A stretch of 64,000 nt of DNA from Micrococcales bacterium 72-143. Its GTDB lineage: Bacteria; Actinomycetota; Actinomycetes; Actinomycetales; Microbacteriaceae. Under the pieces are notes generated by a model. The model had not been told where the DNA came from. It made no database searches and was given only the letters and a program-made list of their open reading frames with translations. Shown here piece by piece: positions 34,969 to 43,044 of the stretch. The stretch covers positions 496,001 to 560,000 of the forward strand of contig MKVM01000005.1 in NCBI GenBank assembly GCA_001898835.1, read 5' to 3'. The first letter of the stretch is position 1. Every line of letters starts with the position of its first letter. The position numbers and the translations under genes were made by a program.

Positions 34969-35975
34969 CGCGCCGCCTCCCTTCCTGCGGCGAGGGCATC
35001 CTCGCCGAGCTGCGGACGCGCGAGGCTGGGAAGCCCGGCCTCGGCGCGTGCCTTCTCCTGGTTCTCGACGCGCACGGCGGTGGATCCGCCGAAGTAGAGG
35101 TCGCGCGCCTCACGCAGGAAGAGCACCGACTCGTGCATCTCCCCCATGCCGTTGACGCCGTCCTCGATGCTGACCCAGCCGTCGTAGCCGGCGGATGCGA
35201 GGGTGCGGAAGATGCGCGGGTAGTCGTTGAGGCCCTTGCCGATCACGCCGTGCTGGAGCGCGGGCGAGTAGCCGATCGTGCCGTCCGCCTGGCGGAGGTC
35301 ATCGAGCGAGGTGCCGGGAGCCAGGAAACGGTCGGACGCCTGCATGGTGACGACGCGGTCGATCACGGTGTCGAGGAAGTCGGCCGAATCCATACCGGCG
35401 GTGATCGCGTTGGACGGGTCGAACTGCACGCCGAAGTGCAAGCGGTCGTCGATCGCGTCGACGATCTCCCGGAACACGTCACCCTTCTGGGCGAACTCGA
35501 CGTAGGCCCAGCTGCCGTCCTTGTAGTGGTTCTCCATGCCGAGCGTGATGTCGAGCTCGCGCGCGATCGGCAGCAGGCGCTGGTAGGCGTCGACCACCCA
35601 CGCGACGCCTTGCTCGCGCGTGACGTCCGGGTACTTCTGGCCGGAGAGCACGCGGGTGCTCGCACCCGCACCGCCGAGGTGGCGGGTGAACCGCATCATC
35701 TCGACCTGGCGGTCGAACTCGGCCGCGCGCACGGCGGCGTCCGGATTCGTGAAGTCGGGCGAGGTGCACAGCATCGGCATCTCGAAGCCCTCGGCCGCGA
35801 GCGCCTCCCCGATGGCGTCCAGATAGTCGTCGTCGCCCTGCCAGAACATGCCCGAGTAGAGCTCCAGGCCGTCCGCGGGGAGCGGCGCGGCTTTGGTGAT
35901 CCACTCGAAGATCGTCATGCTGCGGTCGTTGCTGAGCGCGTCCAGGTCCCCCTTGGGGAAGACACTGATTCTCAT
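34965..35975 (-). CDS. Sugar phosphate isomerase/epimerase (AP-endonuclease 2 superfamily)
   Basis: 336 aa TIM barrel. Metal ligand candidates: Glu in LGMENHY, Asp in VQFDPSNA, His in LQHGVIGKG, Glu in VSIEDGVNG. First gene of a two-gene operon with the Zn-dehydrogenase and divergent from the Ldh2-type gene. KguE, SgbU/UlaE and IolE-type proteins share this fold, all in sugar-acid or inositol catabolism. The role here is likely isomerisation of a keto-sugar acid or its phosphate. Confidence 0.87.
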   Translation of the reverse strand: MRISVFPKGDLDALSNDRSMTIFEWITKAAPLPADGLELYSGMFWQGDDDYLDAIGEALAAEGFEMPMLCTSPDFTNPDAAVRAAEFDRQVEMMRFTRHLGGAGASTRVLSGQKYPDVTREQGVAWVVDAYQRLLPIARELDITLGMENHYKDGSWAYVEFAQKGDVFREIVDAIDDRLHFGVQFDPSNAITAGMDSADFLDTVIDRVVTMQASDRFLAPGTSLDDLRQADGTIGYSPALQHGVIGKGLNDYPRIFRTLASAGYDGWVSIEDGVNGMGEMHESVLFLREARDLYFGGSTAVRVENQEKARAEAGLPSLARPQLGEDALAAGREAAR

Positions 35976-36082
35976 TGAAACCTCTTCGTTCGTCTCGATG
36001 CGAACTCGGCGTTCACATCGAATAAGTATTACCTATACGATCAGTTGTACACGAGACGACGATGCTCGAAAGGATTCCGCGA
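35976..36082. promoter_or_regulatory. Divergent promoter with AT-rich operator-like elements
   Basis: 107 bp between divergent genes. At 36021-36055 an AT-rich stretch has GTAT-5-ATAC (GTATTACCTATAC) and then TTGTACAC. The same kinds of element (TATAC/GTATAC and TTGYACA) occur in the promoter at 28478-28512, suggesting a shared regulator, possibly the FadR-type protein at 29420. AAAGGA precedes the rightward start. Confidence 0.45.
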
Positions 36083-37120
36083 ATGCACATCGCCGCAGAC
36101 CGACTGCAGACCTGGGTGACCGAACTGCTCACCGCCTGGTCGTACTCCCCCGAGGATGCGGCCTACCTGGCCGACACCCTCATCGACGCGAACCTACGAG
36201 GCATCGACTCGCACGGCGTGATCCGCCTGGCCGCCTACCGGGCCCGCCTGGACGCCGGACTCGCCTCGGCGACCGCGACCCCCGTCGTCAGCGGAACCGG
36301 CGCGGCTCTGCGGGTCGACGCCAACGGCGCCGCCGGTCAGTTCGCCGGCCGGGCCGCCGCCACGGCCGCCCGCGACGCCGCGCGCGAGTACGGCATCGCC
36401 GCCGTCGCCGTACACGGCAGCACCCACTTCGGCGCCGCCGGCTACTACGCTCGCTGGCTCGCCTCCGAGGGGCTCGTCGCGATCGTGGTGTCCAACTCCG
36501 AGCCGATCGTGGTGCCGTTCGGCGGACGCGCCGCCCTGTTCGGCACCAACCCCTTCGCCTTCGCCGCCCCCACCAGCGGCGCCCCGCTCAGCCTGGACAT
36601 GGCCACCAGCACCTCCGCCATGGGCAAGGTCATGGTCGCGCAGGCCGAAGGCCGCAGCGTCCCCGCCGACTGGGGAGTCGACGCCGACGGCGCCCCCACC
36701 ACCGACCCCAACGCGATCACCGCGCTGCTGCCGGCCGGCGGCCCCAAGGGCTACGCCCTCGGCTACCTCGTGGAGGTGCTCGCCGGGGTGCTCACGGGAG
36801 CCGCGATCACCCACGGCATCGGCAACATGTACAGCGACTTCAGCAAGCCGCAGGATGTCGGCCACTTCCTGATCGCCGTCGACGTCAGCCGCTTCCTCCC
36901 CCGCGAAGAGTTCCTCGCACGGATGGACGCCCTCGCCGAGGAGGCCCACGGCATCCAGCCCGCCCCGGGTTTCTCCGCCGTGCTCGTGCCCGGCGAACCG
37001 GAGGAGCGCACCCGTGCCGCCCGCACCGCCGACGGCATCCCGCTGCCCGAGACGACCATCGCCGAGCTGCGCGGACTCGGCGACGACGCCGGCGTCGCGT
37101 TCCCGGAGGTGGCCGCGTGA
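36083..37120 (+). CDS. Ldh2/YiaK family NAD(P)-dependent oxidoreductase
   Basis: 345 aa malate/L-lactate dehydrogenase-family (PF02615) enzyme, a fold unrelated to classic LDH. The catalytic His sits in GIDSHGVIRL (about residue 44), with HGSTHFGAAGYYA and GTNPFAFAAPT as conserved cofactor/substrate loops. ATG 36083 has AAAGGA eight bases upstream and is preferred over ATG 36062. It overlaps the next gene (GTGA). YiaK (2,3-diketo-L-gulonate reductase), ureidoglycolate and sulfolactate dehydrogenases are relatives; next to an HPS/KGPDC-like decarboxylase, a YiaK-like role is attractive. Confidence 0.9.
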   Translation: MHIAADRLQTWVTELLTAWSYSPEDAAYLADTLIDANLRGIDSHGVIRLAAYRARLDAGLASATATPVVSGTGAALRVDANGAAGQFAGRAAATAARDAAREYGIAAVAVHGSTHFGAAGYYARWLASEGLVAIVVSNSEPIVVPFGGRAALFGTNPFAFAAPTSGAPLSLDMATSTSAMGKVMVAQAEGRSVPADWGVDADGAPTTDPNAITALLPAGGPKGYALGYLVEVLAGVLTGAAITHGIGNMYSDFSKPQDVGHFLIAVDVSRFLPREEFLARMDALAEEAHGIQPAPGFSAVLVPGEPEERTRAARTADGIPLPETTIAELRGLGDDAGVAFPEVAA

Positions 37121-38058
37121 AGCTCCTGCTGCCGAACTCGCTCCCCCTCGAGCTGCCCGCGGTCGACGGCGTCGAGTACATCTCCTACGACATCGAGCGT
37201 CCCATCCCCGCCGATCACCGCGACGCCGAGGCGATCGTGGCCTGGGGCAACTCGGACGCGCAACTGCACGACGCCGCCGCACAGCTGACGGGCGTGCGCT
37301 GGGTGCAGACGCTCGCCGCCGGCCCGGATCAGGCGGTGAACGCGGGCTTCGCCGCCTCTGCGATCATCACCTCCGGCCGCTCGCTGCACAACGTGACGGT
37401 CGCCGAGCACGCCCTCGCGCTCACCCTCGCCGCCGCGCGCAGCCTGCACACGCTCGTGCGCGCGCAGCTCGGGCACCGCTGGGCGGCCGAGCTCGGCGGA
37501 CGACAGCCCGCCCACGACCCGAACCGGTTCACGACCCTGCGCGACGCACACGTCGTGGTCTGGGGCTTCGGCTCGATCGCCCAGACGCTCGCCCCGCTGC
37601 TCAGCTCACTCGGAGCCCGCGTCACGGGTGTGGCGCGCAGCGCCGGCGAACGCCACGGCTACCCCGTGGTGGCCGAGGCCGACATCCGCGAGCTGCTGCC
37701 CACCGCCGACGTGCTCGTCATGATCCTGCCCGGCACGCCGGCCACGACGAGGATCCTCGACGCCGAGAAGCTCGCCACACTGCCCGCGCATGCTTGGCTC
37801 GTGAACGTCGGCCGCGGCGTCACCGTCGACGAGGCCGCCCTCGCCGCCGCGCTCCGCGCGGGGCAGCTCGGAGGAGCCGCCCTCGACGTCACCGAGATCG
37901 AGCCGCTGCCCGTCGCATCCGAGCTCTGGGATCTCGCGAACGTCATCATCACGCCGCACTCGGCGGGAGGCCGGCCCATCGGCGCCGCGCAGCTCATCAC
38001 CGAGAACCTCCGCGCGCTGCTCGACGGCCGCACCCTCAGCAACGTCGTCGCACGCTGA
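37117..38058 (+). CDS. D-2-hydroxyacid dehydrogenase (NAD-binding)
   Basis: 313 aa. NAD motif WGFGSIAQ (about residues 150-157), substrate Arg in NVGRGVTVDE, and catalytic His in ITPHSAGG. GTG 37117 overlaps the preceding stop (GTGA). It is a paralogue-like relative of the enzyme at 22689-23762 in the other acid-sugar cluster, with the same fold but only modest similarity by eye. It presumably interconverts a 2-keto acid sugar and its hydroxy form. Confidence 0.88.
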   Translation: MKLLLPNSLPLELPAVDGVEYISYDIERPIPADHRDAEAIVAWGNSDAQLHDAAAQLTGVRWVQTLAAGPDQAVNAGFAASAIITSGRSLHNVTVAEHALALTLAAARSLHTLVRAQLGHRWAAELGGRQPAHDPNRFTTLRDAHVVVWGFGSIAQTLAPLLSSLGARVTGVARSAGERHGYPVVAEADIRELLPTADVLVMILPGTPATTRILDAEKLATLPAHAWLVNVGRGVTVDEAALAAALRAGQLGGAALDVTEIEPLPVASELWDLANVIITPHSAGGRPIGAAQLITENLRALLDGRTLSNVVAR

Positions 38059-38098
38059 CGCACGACACTCCCCCTCACCAGAAAGCACCGACACGCAC

Positions 38099-38836
38099 AT
38101 GTCCACCTCCATCCGCCAGCTCACCCGCGAGAACCTCACGCGCCCCCTCGTCCAGATCTCGCTCGACCTCACCAACAACGATGAGGCGCTGCGCACCGCC
38201 GCCGTCGCCGTCGAGTCGGGCGTGGACTGGATCGAGGTGGGCACCCCGCTCGTGCTCGCCGAGGGCCTGCACGCGGTACGCGCCCTGCGCAAGGAGTTCC
38301 CGGAGCACCCGATCGTCGTGGACCTCAAGACCATGGACGGCGGCTACCTCGAGGCGGAGATGATGGGAGACGCCGGCGCCGACGCCGTCATCGTCATGGC
38401 CCGCGCGCACGAGGCCACCATCGAGGCCGTCATCGAGGCCGGGGAGCGCTTCGGCATGCTCGTCATGGGCGACGACCTGGCCGAGGCGGATCGCGTGGCC
38501 GCATGCGTGCGCATGGAGCAGCTCGGCGTGGGCATGGTCATCCACCACATCGGCTACGACCACCGCAACAAGCACCCCGAGTTCGGACTCAGCCCGCTCA
38601 CCGAGCTGTCCGACATCGTCGCCGCCACCACCGTCCCTGTGCAGGCCGTCGGCGGGCTCACCATCGACCAGGCCGTGAGCTGCCCGGAGGTGGGCGCGCC
38701 GGTCGTCGTGTTCGGGGCCCCGCTCGCCATCGACGGCAAGACCTTCAGCCCGGCGTCCGGCGACCTCGGCAAGGTGCTCACCGAGGCGGCCGCCCGCGTC
38801 CACGCCGCGCAGATCCGCTACCCCGCGGCGGTCTGA
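38099..38836 (+). CDS. Hexulose-6-phosphate synthase / 3-keto-L-gulonate-6-phosphate decarboxylase family protein
   Basis: 245 aa barrel of the orotidine-5-phosphate decarboxylase superfamily. The diagnostic Asp-x-Lys-x-x-Asp appears as DLKTMDGGYLE, with the first Asp/Glu pair in QISLDLTNN and IEVGTPLVLAEG and the late motif AVGGLTIDQ. By eye it is closer to hexulose-6-phosphate synthase (GTPL, DLKTMD) than to UlaD/SgbH, but the sugar-acid neighbours favour a decarboxylase role on a keto-acid phosphate. No hexuloisomerase gene is adjacent. Substrate undecided. Confidence 0.82.
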   Translation: MSTSIRQLTRENLTRPLVQISLDLTNNDEALRTAAVAVESGVDWIEVGTPLVLAEGLHAVRALRKEFPEHPIVVDLKTMDGGYLEAEMMGDAGADAVIVMARAHEATIEAVIEAGERFGMLVMGDDLAEADRVAACVRMEQLGVGMVIHHIGYDHRNKHPEFGLSPLTELSDIVAATTVPVQAVGGLTIDQAVSCPEVGAPVVVFGAPLAIDGKTFSPASGDLGKVLTEAAARVHAAQIRYPAAV

Positions 38837-38838
38837 CC

Positions 38839-39561
38839 GTGGACGGGCGGGTGCTCTGGGTCACCGGTGCCGGCAGCGGCATGGGCCAGGCCAGCGCGGT
38901 GTCGGCCGGGGCATCCGGCCGCCGGGTCGTGCTCAGCGGACGCCGCGCGGATGCGCTTGCCGACACGGCGCGGCGCATCGTCGAGGCGGGCGGGTCGGAG
39001 CCGCTGCAGCTCCCCCTCGACGTGCGCGACCCAGCCGCCCTCGCCGCCGCGCACGATCGCATCGTCGACACGTTCGGTGCGGTCGACGAGCTGGTCTGCG
39101 CCGCCGGGCTCAACGCCCCGCGTCGCACCTGGGCCGACCAGAGCATGGAGACCTTCGCGGCGATCGTCGACACCAACCTCACCGCGGTTGCCCGCACCGC
39201 CGACCTCGTGCTGCCCGGCATGCGAGCCTCCGGCTTCGGCACGCTCGTGCTCATCTCCTCGATCTCGGCATGGCGGCTCTCCCCCGGCGCCGGGGTCGCC
39301 TACACGGCCGGCAAGCGTGGCCTCAAGGCGCTCACCGAGACGATCAACGCGCAGGAGGGCGGCCACGGCATCCGGGCGACCCTGCTGCTGCCCGGCGACG
39401 TCGACAGCGAGTTCCTGCAGCTGCGACCCTCCGCGCCCGACGAGCGGACCCGCGCACGGATGCTGACAGCCGCCGACATCGCCGACACGGTCCGGTTCGT
39501 ACTCGAATGCCCGCCCCGGGTGTGCATCGACGAACTCGTGATCACCCCCACCGGGTTCTGA
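38839..39561 (+). CDS. SDR family oxidoreductase
   Basis: 240 aa classical short-chain dehydrogenase. TGAGSGMGQ cofactor motif at residues 9-17, catalytic Ser-Ser in LISSISAW, then YTAGKRG (Tyr-x-x-x-Lys). GTG 38839 lies three bases after the decarboxylase stop. Last gene of the four-gene rightward acid-sugar operon (Ldh2, 2-hydroxyacid dehydrogenase, decarboxylase-like, SDR). The reaction is probably a sugar or keto-acid reduction; no specific assignment. Confidence 0.88.
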   Translation: MDGRVLWVTGAGSGMGQASAVSAGASGRRVVLSGRRADALADTARRIVEAGGSEPLQLPLDVRDPAALAAAHDRIVDTFGAVDELVCAAGLNAPRRTWADQSMETFAAIVDTNLTAVARTADLVLPGMRASGFGTLVLISSISAWRLSPGAGVAYTAGKRGLKALTETINAQEGGHGIRATLLLPGDVDSEFLQLRPSAPDERTRARMLTAADIADTVRFVLECPPRVCIDELVITPTGF

Positions 39562-39637
39562 ACCCGCACAGGCGAGCGGACGAGAGCGCACCCGCTACCC
39601 TGGAATCGATCCCACCCATCCTTCGAGGAGTACGAAC

Positions 39638-41092
39638 GTGTCCGGAACCGAAGCCCAGGCCAACATCGGAGTCGTCGGACTGGCGGTGATGGGCTCCAAC
39701 CTCGCCCGCAACCTGGCCAGCCGCGAGGGCAACACGGTCGCGATCTTCAACCGCAGCCACGAGAAGACCGAGGCGCTCGTCGAGGAGCACCCGGAGGCCG
39801 GCTTCCTGCCCGCGACGAGCTACGAGGAGTTCGCGGCGACCCTGTCGAAGCCGCGCACCGCGATCATCATGGTCAAGGCGGGCGCGGGAACGGATGCCGT
39901 CATCGACGAGCTCGTGCGCGTCTTCGAGCCGGGCGACATCATCGTCGACGGCGGCAACGCGCTCTTCACCGACACCATCCGCCGCGAGAAGGCGGTGCGC
40001 GAGACGGGCATCAACTTCGTCGGCGCCGGCATCTCCGGCGGCGAGGAGGGCGCCCTCAACGGCCCCTCGATCATGCCCGGCGGCTCCGACGAGTCGTGGG
40101 TCACGCTCGGCCCGATCCTCAAGTCCATCGCGGCAGTCGCCGAGGGCGAGCCGTGCGTCACCCACGTCGGCCACGACGGCGCCGGCCACTTCGTCAAGAT
40201 GATCCACAACGGCATCGAGTACGCCGACATGCAGCTCATCGCCGAGGCCTACGACCTCATCCGCAAGGGCACCGGCAAGACCCCCGCCGAGATCGCCGAC
40301 ATCTTCGCCGAGTGGAACCGCGGCGAGCTCGAGAGCTACCTCATCGAGATCACGGCCGAGGTGCTGCGCCAGACGGATGCCGCCACCGGGCGGCCGCTCG
40401 TCGACGTCATCCTCGACCAGGCCGGCGCCAAGGGCACCGGCGCCTGGACGGTGCAGACCGCCCTCGACCTCGGCGTGCCCGTCTCCGGGATCGCGGAGGC
40501 CGTGTTCGCCCGCTCGCTGTCCTCGAAGCCCGCCCAGCGCGCGGCCGCCGCCGATCTGCCCGGCCCCGACGAGACCCTCGACATCCACGACGCCGACGCC
40601 TTCGTCGAGGACGTGCGCCAGGCGCTCTACGCGTCGAAGATCATCGCCTACTCGCAGGGCTTCGACGCGATCGTCGCCGGCGCCGAGCAGTACGGCTGGG
40701 ACATCAAGAAGGGCGACATCGCGGCGATCTGGCGGGGCGGCTGCATCATCCGCGCCCAGTTCCTCAACCGCATCACCGAGGCGTATGCGGCCGACCCGGG
40801 TCTCGTCGCGCTCGTCACGGCGCCGTACTTCGCGGATGCCGTCGCCCGCACCCAGCAGGCGTGGCGCCGCGTCGTGGTCGCCGCGACGGAGGCCGGCATC
40901 CCGGCCCCCGCGTTCGCGTCCTCGCTCGCCTACTACGACGGCCTCCGGGCCGACCGCCTGCCGGCGGCGCTCGTGCAGGGCCAGCGCGACTTCTTCGGGG
41001 CGCACACCTACAAGCGCATCGACCGCGAGGGCACCTTCCACACGCTGTGGTCGGGCGACCGCAGCGAGGTCGAGGCGGTCGACACCCACTGA
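39638..41092 (+). CDS. gnd: 6-phosphogluconate dehydrogenase, NADP-dependent, decarboxylating
   Basis: 484 aa cytoplasmic enzyme of the oxidative pentose phosphate pathway, converting 6-phosphogluconate to ribulose-5-phosphate. The N-terminal GLAVMGSNLARNLA with FNRS after the second strand gives NADP specificity; catalytic Lys and Asn lie in HFVKMIHNGIEY, and the substrate stretch AGISGGEEGAL is intact. GTG 39638 has CGAGGAG upstream. Length typical of the dimeric class. It receives 6-phosphogluconate from the gluconokinase encoded at 24681; genomic placement inside the same inserted block supports a functional link. Confidence 0.97.
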   Translation: MSGTEAQANIGVVGLAVMGSNLARNLASREGNTVAIFNRSHEKTEALVEEHPEAGFLPATSYEEFAATLSKPRTAIIMVKAGAGTDAVIDELVRVFEPGDIIVDGGNALFTDTIRREKAVRETGINFVGAGISGGEEGALNGPSIMPGGSDESWVTLGPILKSIAAVAEGEPCVTHVGHDGAGHFVKMIHNGIEYADMQLIAEAYDLIRKGTGKTPAEIADIFAEWNRGELESYLIEITAEVLRQTDAATGRPLVDVILDQAGAKGTGAWTVQTALDLGVPVSGIAEAVFARSLSSKPAQRAAAADLPGPDETLDIHDADAFVEDVRQALYASKIIAYSQGFDAIVAGAEQYGWDIKKGDIAAIWRGGCIIRAQFLNRITEAYAADPGLVALVTAPYFADAVARTQQAWRRVVVAATEAGIPAPAFASSLAYYDGLRADRLPAALVQGQRDFFGAHTYKRIDREGTFHTLWSGDRSEVEAVDTH

Positions 41093-41207
41093 TCTCTGGC
41101 GGCGCGGTAGTCCGCGGCGCGTCGCTCCGCGACACGGCACGAGCGCGGTCGCGCCGTATCGCTGTGGAGACGTGGCGAGGCGGGCTCCGCGGTGCGGCGA
41201 GGCACCG

Positions 41208-42569
41208 TCACCAGATCGGGTTGTCGACCCCGAACGGACGCGGCGCGCGTTCCCACGCGATCCGCACCCCGGGAACCTCGACCGGCGCGGGCAGCACGCG
41301 CACCGGACCCCACCCGGTCTGCAGCAGCTCACCCTCGGTCGGCTCCTCGGCCGCGAACGGCGCCACGCGGGGCAGTCCGCGGGCGTCCTCGAGCAGCGCC
41401 GCGGTGCGCGCGAGCGACAGGCGAGCGGCGGACCCGCTGCCGTGCACCAGCCGGTCCCGCAGGCCGACGAGCACCGCCGCCGCCATGAGGTACCCGGTGG
41501 CCTGATCGAGCGCCTGCACGGGAAGGGGAACCGGGCGGTCGGCGGCCGCGGCCCGCATCCCCGCATCCGCGATGCCCGCCGACATCTGCACGAGGCTGTC
41601 GAAGCCACGCCGGCCGGCCCACGGCCCCGTGAAGCCGTAGGCGGTGAGCGACACGTCGACGAGGCCCGGGCGGGCGTCCCTCCGCACCTGGGACCCGAGG
41701 CCCAGCCGTTCGAGCGCATCCGCGCGGTAGCCGTGCACCACGACGTCGGCCTCGCCGACGAGGCGCACCAGGTGCGCGAGCTCCGCGGGATCGTGCCCGT
41801 CGAGCCGCGTGGTGCGCTTGCCGAGCGTCATCTCGACCGCGAGGGCCGGCTCGTCCCAGCCCGGCGGGTCGACGCGCAGCACCTGCGCCCCGAGCCCCGC
41901 GAGCAACCGCGTCGACACGGGCCCGGCGAGCACGCGCGTGAGGTCCAGCACGCGCAGCCCCTCCAGCGGGCGCTCGTGCGTGGGCCGCCACCCGGATGCC
42001 GCACCGTCCGGGTCGGTCGTCTCGCGCGCCACGAGAGGCTCGGTCGCGACCGCGGCGCCCTGCGGGTGCACCCGCCACTGCTCGGCGCGGCGCATCGTGG
42101 CCGCGCATCCGCCCTCGGCGACCACCGCGTCCTCGAGCTCGTCGGCCCGCCAGGCACCGACGGCGCGGGCGACGGCATCCCGCTCGGCCTCGACGCCGAG
42201 CACGCGGAGGGCCGCCTGCCGGTGGTGCGGGGCGTTCGTGTGCAGCCGGATCCACCCGTCGGATGCGGCGTAGTCGCCCGCGACCGGGTCCCAGGGTGCG
42301 GGCGCCACCCACCCGACGGGACGCACGCCCGCACGGAACCACGCATCGGCGCGCTCCCGCCGCACGGTCGCCTGGGCTCGGGGGATGCCGCCCGCCTCGA
42401 GCAGCTCGGTGAGCGCGGCGCCAGCCGCCGCGACGGATGCCGCCGCAAGGTCCGACACGGGGTACGGCGACTCGAGGGTCGCGGTGCCGGTCACGTTCAC
42501 CGCGGCGACGTCCACGCCGAGCGCCTCCGTCATCCGCTCCCGCAACCGTGCGTCCGCCGTCCCCGCCAT
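41208..42569 (-). CDS. CoA transferase, family III (CaiB/BaiF), apparently permuted
   Basis: 453 aa. The canonical family-III start, LRVLDLTRVLAGPVSTRLLAGL, appears only near residue 205, followed by LRVDPPGWDEP, TTRLD and FTGPWAGRRGFDS. The first 190 residues instead resemble the usual C-terminal small domain (DGWIRLHTNAPHH, RALGV-like helices, a GG-x-AA segment). The layout therefore looks circularly permuted or domain-swapped relative to 400-aa CaiB enzymes. Divergent from a small membrane protein. Probable acyl-CoA substrate; the pathway is unknown and no partner acyl-CoA gene is adjacent. Confidence 0.82.
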   Translation of the reverse strand: MAGTADARLRERMTEALGVDVAAVNVTGTATLESPYPVSDLAAASVAAAGAALTELLEAGGIPRAQATVRRERADAWFRAGVRPVGWVAPAPWDPVAGDYAASDGWIRLHTNAPHHRQAALRVLGVEAERDAVARAVGAWRADELEDAVVAEGGCAATMRRAEQWRVHPQGAAVATEPLVARETTDPDGAASGWRPTHERPLEGLRVLDLTRVLAGPVSTRLLAGLGAQVLRVDPPGWDEPALAVEMTLGKRTTRLDGHDPAELAHLVRLVGEADVVVHGYRADALERLGLGSQVRRDARPGLVDVSLTAYGFTGPWAGRRGFDSLVQMSAGIADAGMRAAAADRPVPLPVQALDQATGYLMAAAVLVGLRDRLVHGSGSAARLSLARTAALLEDARGLPRVAPFAAEEPTEGELLQTGWGPVRVLPAPVEVPGVRIAWERAPRPFGVDNPIW

Positions 42570-42664
42570 GTGCCGACGCTACGCCGGAGCCGGAGGCCGC
42601 GGGAAGAGCCGCGCCCGGCTCGGTGGTCTCCAGGCCGCCCCCTCCCGGATGCGAGACTGGCACG

Positions 42665-43033
42665 GTGGAGCGCGACGACGAGATACCGCCCGAGCTCGCC
42701 GGCTACCAGCCGGGCGAGGTGGGTGCGCTGCGCGGACCCCGGATGCGTCGCATCGCCCGCGTCGTGGTGCTGGTCGCCGTGGTCGCGCTCGTGCTGCCCG
42801 GGGTGCTGATCGGCGTCTCCACCGCGAGCCGCACGGCGGAGCTCGCCTGCCGCGTGGTGGGCTCGACGGCCGCCCCGGGCGCGGTGGCGCTCGAGGCCCG
42901 CTGGGAGTGGTCGGGGCACGAGGGACCCGGCTGGTACTGCTACGCCACCGAGTTCGGCGGCCGCGAGGTGCAGCTGCGGTTCCTGGGCTTCATCCCCGAG
43001 GTGCGGGTGGCGTCGCCCGGCGTGCCCGCCTGA
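42665..43033 (+). CDS. Small membrane-anchored hypothetical protein
   Basis: 122 aa: acidic N-terminus, one transmembrane helix (VVVLVAVVALVLPGVLIGV, about residues 33-51), then an extracytoplasmic domain with two Cys (LACRV and WYCYA) that could form a disulfide. GTG 42665 has no strong ribosome site. The 3' end converges on prs with an 11-bp gap. No family recognised. Confidence 0.7.
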   Translation: MERDDEIPPELAGYQPGEVGALRGPRMRRIARVVVLVAVVALVLPGVLIGVSTASRTAELACRVVGSTAAPGAVALEARWEWSGHEGPGWYCYATEFGGREVQLRFLGFIPEVRVASPGVPA

Positions 43034-43044
43034 TCGGACGGAGG

